Of a stretch of 10,239 bases of DNA, positions 1 through 6,534 are shown piece after piece. The number at the start of each line of letters is the position of its first letter. Position 1 is the first letter of the stretch. Below the pieces are notes generated by a model. That model made no database searches and was not told the origin of the DNA. It saw only the letters and a program-made list of their open reading frames with translations. Position numbers and translations under genes: made by a program. Source of the DNA: JAWKTM01 sp041399085 (GTDB taxonomy: Bacteria > Planctomycetota > Planctomycetia > Pirellulales > Pirellulaceae); contig JAWKTM010000118.1 of NCBI GenBank assembly GCA_041399085.1, positions 1-10,239 of the forward strand, given 5' to 3'.

Positions 1-63
1 CTGGGGGCTCGCTTTGCTTGCACTCGGGTACGGGCGGGGTGAGGGTTGCGCGTCGAGATGTGA

Positions 64-90
64 TCGCTACTTTCGCGGAGCGAAAGGCGA
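64..90 (-). terminator. Hairpin just after the DUF1501 gene
   Basis: A strong hairpin begins 3 bases past the stop codon of the DUF1501 gene. The inner stem is a perfect 7-bp pairing (CTTTCGC at 70-76 with GCGAAAG at 80-86) around a GGA loop. An outer 4-bp stem (64-67 with 87-90) is separated by a 2-base bulge. No T-run follows on the minus strand, so it is not a textbook intrinsic terminator. Its position and stability fit a transcript 3' end. The remaining 63 bases at the left window edge hold no gene that I can support. Confidence 0.5.
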
Positions 91-93
91 CTA

Positions 94-1419
94 TTAGATT
101 AGCTCGGCGATCGGTTTGCCTTCGTTTAGCACGGGCATGGGGCGGCGGGCTTGGTCGTAGAAGACGTGGCGGTAGTCGATCTTCAGCACGTTGTACATCG
201 TCGAGAGCAAACAGCCGGGCGTGTAGGGCTTGCTGATCGGGGCTTCCGCTTTCGAGTCGGTTTCGCCGATCGCTTGGCCCATCTTCAGGCCGCCGCCCGC
301 CATCAACACGCTCATCGCGCCGGGCCAGTGATCGCGGCCCGCGCCGGAATTGATCCGCGGCGTGCGACCGAACTCGCCGAACGCCATCACCAACACGTCG
401 TCCATCAAACCGCGGTCGGCCAGATCCTGAACCAGGCCGGCGACCGCTTGATCGTATTTCGGCAACAAGTTGTCCTTGAGCTGCTTGAAGTTGTCGCCGT
501 GCGTATCCCAACCGCCGCCGGCTTGGATCGTGACGTAGCTGACGCCCGATTCGACCAACCGCCGAGCCAGCAGGCAGCTTTGGCCCAGGTCGTTGCGGCC
601 GTAGCGGTCTCGCAACTCGGGCGCTTCCGACGAGACATCGAACGCTCGCATCGCCTTATCGTTGGTGACCATTTCCAAGCCCTGCGAGTAGAACTTGTCG
701 AGCTCGGACAAATCACCGGCCGTGTCCAGATCGCGGCGAATGTTGTCCAGCTTGGCCAGCAGATCGCGGCGGTTGTCGAGCCGGCCGGTATCGACGCGGC
801 CGGGCAGACGCAGATTGCGGACTTGGAAGCCGTCGCGGTTCGGATCGTCCTCGGGCGAGAACGGATTGTGCGACGCGCCGAGATACGCGGCCTTGCCCAG
901 GCCCAGCGAGCGAGGCAAGTTCACGTAGGCTGGCAGGTCCGGATCGTTGGCTCCGCGCATGCGCGAGACGACGCTGCCGCAAGCCGGGAAGATATTGTTG
1001 TTGACTTCGATCGTGGGCTGCCAGCCGGTCAACATCCATTGCGAGCCCATGCCGTGGCCGGCGTTGGTGTGATACACCGAGCGGACGATGGCCAGCTTGT
1101 CCATCACCTGAGCTTGCCGCGGCAGATGCTCGCTGATTTGGATGCCCGGCACGTTCGTGGGAATCGGCCGGAATTCGCCGCGGTACTCGGCCGGCGCTTG
1201 CGGCTTGAGATCGTACATGTCGATGTGGCTGGGGCCGCCGGCGAGCCAAATCTGGATTACGGCCTTGCGAGGCCGATCGCCCGACGCCAACCCGGCCGCG
1301 CGAGCTTGCGACCAACCGGCCAGCGTGAGGCCGCCGAACGCCAAGCCGCCCACGCGCAGGAAGCCGCGACGAGAGACTCCATCACAAGTTCGCGTTGTTG
1401 TACCCATCAAATCCAACAT
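94..1419 (-). CDS. Tat-exported DUF1501 protein (alkaline phosphatase/sulfatase-like fold)
   Basis: The 441-aa product belongs to the DUF1501 family, which is abundant in planctomycetes and placed in the alkaline phosphatase/sulfatase-like superfamily. The substrate is unknown. The N-terminus carries a twin-arginine export motif (S16-R17-R18-G19-F20-L21) followed by a Gly/Ala/Leu-rich segment to about residue 42, so the folded protein is probably exported. Family motifs are present: GGPSHIDMYD (61-70), GWDTHGD (303-309), GEFGRTP (348-354) and GRDHWPG (361-367). The last three supply the His/Asp residues expected to bind metal. A GGAG at 1428-1431, 8 nt upstream, supports the start at 1419 over the in-frame ATG at 1407. 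The gene ends in tandem stops (TAA then TAG). It lies 66 nt downstream of the DUF1549/DUF1553 gene in the same orientation, the usual pairing in this phylum, so the two are probably one operon. Length is typical of the family. The family call is secure; the biochemical role is not. Confidence 0.93.
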   Translation of the reverse strand: MLDLMGTTTRTCDGVSRRGFLRVGGLAFGGLTLAGWSQARAAGLASGDRPRKAVIQIWLAGGPSHIDMYDLKPQAPAEYRGEFRPIPTNVPGIQISEHLPRQAQVMDKLAIVRSVYHTNAGHGMGSQWMLTGWQPTIEVNNNIFPACGSVVSRMRGANDPDLPAYVNLPRSLGLGKAAYLGASHNPFSPEDDPNRDGFQVRNLRLPGRVDTGRLDNRRDLLAKLDNIRRDLDTAGDLSELDKFYSQGLEMVTNDKAMRAFDVSSEAPELRDRYGRNDLGQSCLLARRLVESGVSYVTIQAGGGWDTHGDNFKQLKDNLLPKYDQAVAGLVQDLADRGLMDDVLVMAFGEFGRTPRINSGAGRDHWPGAMSVLMAGGGLKMGQAIGETDSKAEAPISKPYTPGCLLSTMYNVLKIDYRHVFYDQARRPMPVLNEGKPIAELI

Positions 1420-1485
1420 CGATCGGGCTCCGGGAAGAAAAGGGCGTGGTGAGTTTCGTGTTTGGGGCTTATGGCGGGGATTGAT

Positions 1486-3957
1486 CTAGTGGTTGAACAT
1501 GAACTCGCGCGAGTTCAGCAGCGTCCACAACAGGTCTTCGACCGCTCGGCGTTTCTCGTTCTCACCGGCCGACTTGAGGTATTCGGATTCCAGGTGTTCG
1601 GTGGCGATTCGCCGTTCGTCGTCGCTGGGCGGGCGGCTGAAGGCGGCGATATATAGTTCGTCGACGATTTCCGCCGCGGACTTGCCTGCTTGAACCATTT
1701 TTGCCGCGCGGCCTTCGCCCGAGGCGAGCTTGTTCTCGGTCTCGTCCGAATTGGCCAGCAACAGCACTTGGGCCAGCGATGCGCCCGGCGAACGTTCGCA
1801 CTCGCAAACGCTGACTCGCTGCGGCCGATCAAAGGTATCGAGGAAGTACGAGCCGAAGCCTTCGTGCGGCAAGTCCACGGCGCGGGCGTTGTTGCTGATG
1901 TTGCCGAACCGCGTGCGCGTGCCGCAAGTTTGATCGACCGCGTCGTGCAGCACTTCGGCGATCATCCGCCGGGCATAGAAGCGGGCGAAGTTCTGCGAGT
2001 CGGCCGCGTTCTCGGGCCGCGGCTCGCTGCTGAGTTGATACACGCGGCTGGTTACCAACAGGCGGATAATGTGCTTGGTATCGAAGTTCGAGCGAACGAA
2101 CTCGTCGGCCAGATAATCCAGGATGGCGGGATTCGACGGCGGATTGGTGTCTCGCATGTCGTCCACTTCGTGAACCAATCCGCGTCCGAAGAAATGGCCC
2201 CACAGCCGATTCACCATCGTGCGCGCGAAGAACGGGTTCTCGGGCTGAGCCATCCAATCGACTAGCGCGTGACGCGGGTCTTGCTCGGGCGTGAGCTGGG
2301 CGTATTCGCCGCCCAAGAACTTCGGCTCCGGCACTTGTCCCGTGAGCGGATTGCGTTCGCCGGTGGTCGGGCTGCTGGACGAAAAATATGGCGGCGGCTG
2401 GCCGAAGCTTTTGCGACCCAGCCGCGTGAAGAATCCGGCCAGGCCGAAGTAGTCTTCTTGCCCCCAGCGTTCATACGGATGGTGATGGCAACGGGCACAT
2501 TGCAGACGCAGGCCGAGGAACAGTTGAGCCGTGTCGGCGGTGACCGTGTGCAGTTGGTCGTCGCGCGATTGCCAATACCAATTGATGGCCGGCGAATCTT
2601 GCCATTCGCCCGAAGCGGCGACGATGCCTCGCACGAATTCGTCATAAGGACGATTCCGCGCGATCATGTCCTTGATCCAATTGTGGAACGCATAGGCCGC
2701 TTGGTCCGCGCCGGCCAGACGCGAGTTGCGAAGAATCACGCTCCACTTCATCGCGAAGTAGGCCGGGTAGTCGGGCGATTCGAGCAGCCGATCGATGAGC
2801 TCGGATCGTTTGTTCGACGAGTTATCCGCCAGAAACGCGCGGGTTTCCTCGACCGTCGGCAAACGGCCGCAGAGATCGACGGTCACGCGGCGCAGGAACG
2901 TGGCGTCGTCGGCCGATGGCGACGGTCGCAGCCCCAGCCGCATCCAGTGCTCGGCGGCCAAGCGATCGATTTCGGTGTTCGGCGTGAACTCGGCCAGTTC
3001 CTTCAGCGGCTCGCCATGCGGGCGGATCGCGCGGAACACGGCGACATTGCTCATGTAGCGGGCCATGATGGTCGCTTCGCCCGATTGCTCGCCGGCCGTG
3101 ACGAGCCCACGCGCGTCGACGCTGGCCACCACGTCCATGTTGCTGGAGAACTCGGCGCGGCGCGTGACGTCGCGCTGCGAGCCATCGTCGTAGATCGCGA
3201 TGACGCGGAGCTGTTGGAGGCTGTTGCTGGCGAGCGAGGCGTCGGCTGGCTCGACCCGCAGCGACGCCACGCGCGGCGCCTCGGGACTGGGCGGCCGAGC
3301 GCCTTCGACGATCCAGGCTCGCATCAGTTGATACGGTTCGCTGTCGACCTCGAATCGTTTCCCGCCGCCATGCGGCACGAGCCCGACGGCTTTGGCCAGC
3401 AACAAACTGCGATCGGGAGCAGCCGGGAAGATGCGACGCCCGCGAGCTTCCTTCACCAGCGTGTCGTAATCGTAAGCCGGATCGAACGCGAACAACGACA
3501 GCTTGAAGCCGTTCTGTCCGCTGGCTTTGCCGTGACAGCCACCCGAGTTGCAGCCATAGCGAGACAACAGCGGCACGACTTCGGTGGCGAAATCCACACG
3601 GCGGTTCGGGTCCCAAGCGGCGACTTGTGCCGTCGCCGTGGTGACTTCGCCAGCGAACGTGATTTGAAGCGTTGCCGAACCGGGGCTGACGGGCGTGACG
3701 AACCCGCGCTCGTCGACCGTGATGATTTGGTTGTCGCTGGACGCGTAGGTCGCTTGGCTCGTGGCGTCGCGTCCGTCGTGCGAGACAAGCAGTTGCTGCC
3801 GTGCGAACGGATCGTCGAAATGCAGCTCGGCGGGCGAGACGACCAGCTCGGCCGCCGCGACCGAAGCGAATCCAAACAACAAAGCCAATCCGACGAGCGC
3901 TTGGCGGATTCGGCTGACGAACGGAATTAACGCAGGTCGGCGCGGCGCATGAGGCAT
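1486..3957 (-). CDS. Exported DUF1549/DUF1553 protein with Ig-like and cytochrome-c-like domains
   Basis: The 823-aa product is a planctomycete-type surface or periplasmic protein. Residues 1-36 form a Sec signal peptide: an Arg-rich start, a hydrophobic core at about 20-35, and a likely cut after AAA-36. A bacterial Ig-like (Big_2) domain follows (about 38-112). Next comes a cytochrome-c-like PSCyt1 segment (about 121-221) with C136-x4-C141-H142, then a second Ig-like domain (about 229-311). DUF1549 spans about 325-515 and holds a canonical haem motif, C487-A-R-C490-H491, inside CARCHHHP. DUF1553 runs from about 562 to the end, with NRLWGHFFGRGLV at 583-595. Known biology: such proteins form large planctomycete families and are commonly next to DUF1501 genes. 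Their reaction is not established; electron transfer at the envelope during polymer breakdown is an inference. The first ATG gives a good signal peptide; no clear SD sequence precedes it. It is the first gene of the probable operon with DUF1501. Confidence 0.93.
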   Translation of the reverse strand: MPHAPRRPALIPFVSRIRQALVGLALLFGFASVAAAELVVSPAELHFDDPFARQQLLVSHDGRDATSQATYASSDNQIITVDERGFVTPVSPGSATLQITFAGEVTTATAQVAAWDPNRRVDFATEVVPLLSRYGCNSGGCHGKASGQNGFKLSLFAFDPAYDYDTLVKEARGRRIFPAAPDRSLLLAKAVGLVPHGGGKRFEVDSEPYQLMRAWIVEGARPPSPEAPRVASLRVEPADASLASNSLQQLRVIAIYDDGSQRDVTRRAEFSSNMDVVASVDARGLVTAGEQSGEATIMARYMSNVAVFRAIRPHGEPLKELAEFTPNTEIDRLAAEHWMRLGLRPSPSADDATFLRRVTVDLCGRLPTVEETRAFLADNSSNKRSELIDRLLESPDYPAYFAMKWSVILRNSRLAGADQAAYAFHNWIKDMIARNRPYDEFVRGIVAASGEWQDSPAINWYWQSRDDQLHTVTADTAQLFLGLRLQCARCHHHPYERWGQEDYFGLAGFFTRLGRKSFGQPPPYFSSSSPTTGERNPLTGQVPEPKFLGGEYAQLTPEQDPRHALVDWMAQPENPFFARTMVNRLWGHFFGRGLVHEVDDMRDTNPPSNPAILDYLADEFVRSNFDTKHIIRLLVTSRVYQLSSEPRPENAADSQNFARFYARRMIAEVLHDAVDQTCGTRTRFGNISNNARAVDLPHEGFGSYFLDTFDRPQRVSVCECERSPGASLAQVLLLANSDETENKLASGEGRAAKMVQAGKSAAEIVDELYIAAFSRPPSDDERRIATEHLESEYLKSAGENEKRRAVEDLLWTLLNSREFMFNH

Positions 3958-4035
3958 AAAGATTTGCAGCGGATGGAGGCGGCGGAGATTGGATGGTGGG
4001 AGATCGAGCGGCGGGAAATCGGCGGGGCCGGTCGC

Positions 4036-4062
4036 CGCGGAGTTTCCGTGGGAAGCTCCGCG
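4036..4062. terminator. GC-rich hairpin between the TIM-barrel and DUF1549 genes
   Basis: CGCGGAG (4036-4042) pairs with CTCCGCG (4056-4062), and TTCC (4044-4047) pairs with GGAA (4051-4054), around a 3-base loop. One position between the stems (4043/4055) is a T-G wobble on the plus strand and a C-A mismatch on the minus strand. The hairpin lies 27 nt past the stop of the TIM-barrel gene and 78 nt before the DUF1549 start. No T-run follows on either strand. It may end the TIM-barrel transcript or partly separate the two units. Confidence 0.45.
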
Positions 4063-4089
4063 ACATCGGTCTAGTTTACGAATCCACGG

Positions 4090-5046
4090 TTACGGATGCA
4101 ACGCGAAGACTTTATCCATGTTGGCGGAGATTTCGGCCAGTCGATCGGGACCGCCGCCGCCGACTTCGGCCGCCGCCCAGCCGGTGTACTGGATTTCCTT
4201 CAGGGCCTTACGCACGTCGGCCCAGTCCAAGTCGCCCTCGCCGATCTTGGTGAACTTGTTGTCCTTGCGCGAGAAGCCCTTCAAATCCAGCTTCACGATG
4301 CGGCGATTCAACTGGCGAATCCAATCGCCCATGCTGCCGTATTTCCAGTGGTTGCCGATGTCGAACTGCATGCCGACCCATGGCGAATTCAGCTCGTCGA
4401 CGAACTTGACGAACTTCTCGGCCGTCTGGTCCGCGCCGCCTTGGTGGTCGTACAGGAACTCGTTCCAGACGTTTTCGATGGCGATATAGATGCCCAGTTC
4501 GGCGGCCAGCGGCAACGCTTGGTTGATGTTGTCGATCGACCGCTTCCAGATTTCCTGTTCGGGTCCGTCCTTGCCGTGGCCCACGACCAGCAACACCGTA
4601 TTGCCGCCGATGGCGTGCGTCTTTCGCATCGCTTCCTTCAGCGTTTCCAGGGCTTGAGCCCGTTCGTTGGCGTCGGGGCTGGTGTGGCGAATCTGCCAGT
4701 GCGACGAGCAAACCGTTCCGTCGACCGGAAACTCGGCGGCCGCCATCGCCTCGCGGACTTCCGTTACGTCGAACCCCGGCGCATTCAGCTCGATGCCGTG
4801 AAAGCCAGCGGCTTTGGCTGCTTTGAATTTGTCGGTGAGCGAACCCGGCACGTTGACCATGCCGATCTTCAGCGTTTTATAGAGCCGGCCATACAAGTAA
4901 CCATCGGCGGAGTCATTGCCGCCCGACGACGCGGCCGAGTCAGCGGCGGTCGCGGCGTGGGTGGAAGTTAGCAGCGGAGTACTGGCCATCAGTGCGGCGG
5001 CCCCTTGAACGAATTGACGGCGGGAAACGGAGGCGAAATCGGACAT
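4090..5046 (-). CDS. Tat-exported sugar phosphate isomerase/epimerase-like TIM barrel
   Basis: The 318-aa product matches the xylose isomerase-like TIM-barrel family (sugar phosphate isomerase/epimerase). The start at 5046 is chosen because GAGGAG stands 6 nt upstream; the open frame continues to an ATG at 5124, but those 26 extra residues would bury the signal. From this start a Tat motif lies at S8-R9-R10-Q11-F12-V13, then a hydrophobic Ala/Leu stretch to about residue 33, so export is likely. Barrel features are LKIGMVNVPG (59-68), GFHGIELNAPGFD (81-93), VLLVVGHG (151-158), IAIENVWNEF (188-197), QFDIGNH (227-233) and AAAEVGGGG (291-299). By family analogy E191, D229 and E294 would bind metal. 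At the place where a metal-binding His is usual (strand at 250-256) I read KLDLKG, which puts Asp254 there. The substrate cannot be told from sequence. It lies upstream of the DUF1549/DUF1501 pair in the same orientation. Confidence 0.87.
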   Translation of the reverse strand: MSDFASVSRRQFVQGAAALMASTPLLTSTHAATAADSAASSGGNDSADGYLYGRLYKTLKIGMVNVPGSLTDKFKAAKAAGFHGIELNAPGFDVTEVREAMAAAEFPVDGTVCSSHWQIRHTSPDANERAQALETLKEAMRKTHAIGGNTVLLVVGHGKDGPEQEIWKRSIDNINQALPLAAELGIYIAIENVWNEFLYDHQGGADQTAEKFVKFVDELNSPWVGMQFDIGNHWKYGSMGDWIRQLNRRIVKLDLKGFSRKDNKFTKIGEGDLDWADVRKALKEIQYTGWAAAEVGGGGPDRLAEISANMDKVFALHP

Positions 5047-5052
5047 GACAGG

Positions 5053-5058
5053 CTCCTC
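5053..5058 (-). promoter_or_regulatory. Ribosome binding site that fixes the TIM-barrel start
   Basis: GAGGAG on the minus strand is separated by 6 nt from the ATG at 5046. It is one of the best SD matches in the window and places the start directly before the Tat signal. This rules against the longer reading from 5124. Confidence 0.8.
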
Positions 5059-5150
5059 GTGGACGGGGCGGAGAGGGCGATAACAACCGGTGAATGGCAT
5101 CAAAGTAGACGCCGCAAACCGCAAAGTCTAGCAACTCGCGGAAACTGTCG

Positions 5151-5178
5151 TTGACACCGGAGGCCGTAGAAGTAGAAT
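5151..5178 (+). promoter_or_regulatory. Sigma-70-type promoter of the 109-aa gene
   Basis: A perfect -35 hexamer, TTGACA (5151-5156), is followed after 16 nt by TAGAAT (5173-5178), one base from the -10 consensus. Transcription would begin near 5184-5186, leaving a leader of about 45 nt before the ATG at 5231. The spacing, both hexamers and the Fur-box-like palindrome directly downstream support each other. Confidence 0.75.
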
Positions 5179-5188
5179 TGGGCGAAGT

Positions 5189-5203
5189 TGAGAATGATTC
5201 TCA
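5189..5203 (+). promoter_or_regulatory. Fur box (7-1-7 inverted repeat)
   Basis: TGAGAAT-G-ATTCTCA is a perfect 7-1-7 inverted repeat. It differs from the classic Fur core TGATAAT-N-ATTATCA only at one symmetric pair of positions. It starts 10 bases after the -10 hexamer, over the first transcribed bases, where a bound repressor would block RNA polymerase. By the known behaviour of Fur, the 109-aa gene would be repressed when iron is plentiful. A related regulator such as Zur or PerR cannot be excluded from the site alone. Confidence 0.75.
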
Positions 5204-5230
5204 GTTAGCTCCAGCCTTGGAATCCCCGCC

Positions 5231-5560
5231 ATGCCCCAATCGCAAGCGCTTCAATCACACGAGCATCACTCGCAAGAGATTGTTCTGGCCACGTTACCCG
5301 GTTCGAATTCCGGCGAACGCGTGCTGATGGTGTTGAAGAACCGCGTAGGGGAAGAAAGCCGCGTGGAAATGCGGCAGCAAACTTGGTGTGAGCAAATCGG
5401 TTGGTACACGCAAAGCAGCATCGGCATGGAGCCGCAACAAGTGGCCGCCCTGCGAAACGCTCTGGGCCAAACCGCGACGGTTTCGAGCGGGCCTCGCCAT
5501 TTCTCGCGACTTCGCAAGCCAGGATTCGAGCCGCGCGTGGTTCACGCGGACTCGGCCTAA
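5231..5560 (+). CDS. Hypothetical 109-aa protein under a Fur-box promoter
   Basis: I do not recognise this protein with certainty. It has no signal peptide or membrane segment and is probably cytoplasmic. The N-terminus has a small His/Glu cluster (H10, E11, H12, H13) that could bind metal. The core (about 16-79) predicts beta strands (EIVLATLPG, ERVLMVLKNR, SRVEMRQQTW, IGWYTQSSIGM) and a C-terminal helix (EPQQVAALRNALG). That order loosely recalls the PC4/YdbC-like single-stranded nucleic-acid-binding fold, whose strands also end in a helix after a 'Gly-Ile-x-Leu' turn; this is a weak inference. The tail (about 87-106) is rich in Arg and Pro. The single Cys is C53. No clear SD sequence precedes the ATG. 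Reality as a gene is supported by the strong promoter with a Fur-like operator upstream and by the codon pattern. It converges on the ferritin-like gene 123 nt away. A link to iron supply or iron stress is inferred from the operator only. Confidence 0.75.
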   Translation: MPQSQALQSHEHHSQEIVLATLPGSNSGERVLMVLKNRVGEESRVEMRQQTWCEQIGWYTQSSIGMEPQQVAALRNALGQTATVSSGPRHFSRLRKPGFEPRVVHADSA

Positions 5561-5571
5561 ACTAACTGTCG

Positions 5572-5587
5572 GACTCGTCTCCGAGTC
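5572..5587. terminator. Short hairpin between convergent genes
   Basis: GACTCG (5572-5577) and CGAGTC (5582-5587) form a 6-bp stem with a 4-base loop, 11 nt after the stop of the 109-aa gene. No T-run follows. A second, wider inverted repeat in the same 123-bp gap (TCGACGAA at 5608-5615 with TTCGTCGA at 5673-5680) is also symmetric. Either may end transcription from one or both sides; neither is a strong terminator. Confidence 0.35.
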
Positions 5588-5683
5588 GGCAAATTCACCG
5601 TCTGATTTCGACGAACGGAAAACACCTGGGGCTCACGGCATTCAATCGCCAGCTCACCCCGAAAATGGCATCTTCGTCGAGGC

Positions 5684-6142
5684 CTAGCCGGCTTTGCTCG
5701 TGGCGTCCGACTTCGAACTGGAGGCGGACTTTTGGTCACGCAGCAACTTGCTGAGGTGATCAACCCCTTCCTGCTCTTCCTTCAGGATGTCTTCCAGGAA
5801 CACGACCAAGGCTCGATCGCCTTCGGCCAACCCCAACGCTTCCGTATACAACTGCACGGCCTTGGATTCGAAGTCCAAGCCGTACTCGATCAACTGCACC
5901 ACGTCGCTGGATTGCTTGACCTGATTGCGTTCGATCGTTGGCACGCCGCCTAGAGCCACGATCTTGTCGCCGACCAAGCGGGCGTGGCCGAAAGATTCCT
6001 TCGCACTGTCGAAGAACAGATCGGCGTAAACTTCCCGCCACAAACCGGTGACAACGAAGCCGGCTTGCGAGTATTGAGCGACGCCGGTCCACTCGTGACG
6101 CAGAATGTCGTTCAGCTTGTCGATGATCTTGGCTTTGTCCAT
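5684..6142 (-). CDS. Bacterioferritin-like (ferritin-like di-iron) protein
   Basis: The 152-aa product fits a four-helix ferritin-like domain of bacterioferritin type over residues 1-135. Such proteins oxidise and store iron or protect against peroxide. Helix motifs are RHEWTGVAQY (15-24), AKESFGHARLVGDKIVALGG (47-66), YGLDFESKAVQLY (87-99) and EDILKEEQEGVDHL (117-130). Candidate metal ligands are E17, E49, H53, E92 and E123. The E49-x3-H53 spacing is one residue longer than the E-x2-H of classical Bfr, and the His usually found three residues after the last ligand Glu appears to be Gly126. The ferroxidase site may therefore be of a variant subfamily. Residues 136-152 are a Ser/Lys-rich flexible tail. 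GGGAG at 6150-6154 lies 7 nt before the ATG and supports the start. I saw no Fur-like palindrome upstream. The gene is monocistronic, facing the Fur-controlled gene. Confidence 0.85.
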   Translation of the reverse strand: MDKAKIIDKLNDILRHEWTGVAQYSQAGFVVTGLWREVYADLFFDSAKESFGHARLVGDKIVALGGVPTIERNQVKQSSDVVQLIEYGLDFESKAVQLYTEALGLAEGDRALVVFLEDILKEEQEGVDHLSKLLRDQKSASSSKSDATSKAG

Positions 6143-6534
6143 GATTTCACTCCCTTACTCTTGAATGTCAGGTTTGCGGGAACGGTGGTGTTGGGTCGTC
6201 AGGCCCAAGCTGCCGTCCGCGTGATTCACTTCGCGAAAAAAGTTTCGTTGGGATGCTTCTTCGTCAGGTATGGTACCGGCTCTCCAGCCGAAGTCCAGTG
6301 CGAAGTAAGTTGTTTCACCAAAATAGTTTAGATGCGGCCGCTAACGATATCGGTTCTCAATGGCCACGTGGTTTTATCGCTTGTTGGCCGAGATTCAATT
6401 TCAGCAAACGCGTGGCCGGAATGGCTATACTTGCCAAGTGCGTCTCAATACGGTGTCGTAACCGGCGATCGTGGATTGGGGCGCTCACGGCGACGAACAG
6501 GACTGAATTGAGATTCTCGAAAAGGAGCCCGGTT
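6143..6534. other. 392-bp divergent intergenic region (ferritin-like / msrA)
   Basis: This stretch separates two divergent genes and must hold both promoters. An open frame runs through its right part into msrA (from 6253), but those residues look like random translation with no family pattern, so I treat them as non-coding. I found the RBS of each gene. I found no convincing -35/-10 pair, Fur box, riboswitch or RNA gene. An 8-bp palindrome, CCACGTGG, occurs at 6364-6371, and a weak -10-like TATACT lies at 6426-6431 on the plus strand without a good -35. The region is somewhat richer in A and T than the genes. Confidence 0.6.
6522..6527 (+). promoter_or_regulatory. Ribosome binding site that fixes the msrA GTG start
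   Basis: AAGGAG lies 7 nt upstream of a GTG at 6535. It supports this start over the upstream ATG at 6253, which would add 94 residues of non-family sequence before a clean N-terminal anchor. Confidence 0.85.

Noticed and set aside
151..1452. A 433-aa open frame on the plus strand across the DUF1501 gene
   Set aside because: It is the antisense shadow of a well-supported gene in GC-rich DNA. The translation is rich in Arg, Ala, Val and Gln and shows no family motif or signal.
2269..3930. A 553-aa open frame on the plus strand across the DUF1549/DUF1553 gene
   Set aside because: It is the antisense shadow of a gene whose domains run the full length of the other strand. There is no RBS and no recognisable domain.
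5047..5124. A 26-residue N-terminal extension of the TIM-barrel protein
   Set aside because: A strong GAGGAG 6 nt before the ATG at 5046 and the Tat signal immediately after it argue for the shorter form.
6426..6431. A -10-like TATACT upstream of msrA
   Set aside because: No acceptable -35 hexamer is found at the right distance, and the surrounding TGGC/GCCA repeat has the wrong spacing for a sigma-54 promoter.
6505..6521. A GAGATTCTC sequence before msrA as a second Fur box
   Set aside because: Only four bases on each side are symmetric, and the 7-1-7 pattern seen at 5189-5203 is missing.
6253..6534. A 94-residue N-terminal extension of MsrA
   Set aside because: The segment has no family similarity and would place the hydrophobic anchor in mid-protein; the GTG at 6535 has a good RBS.
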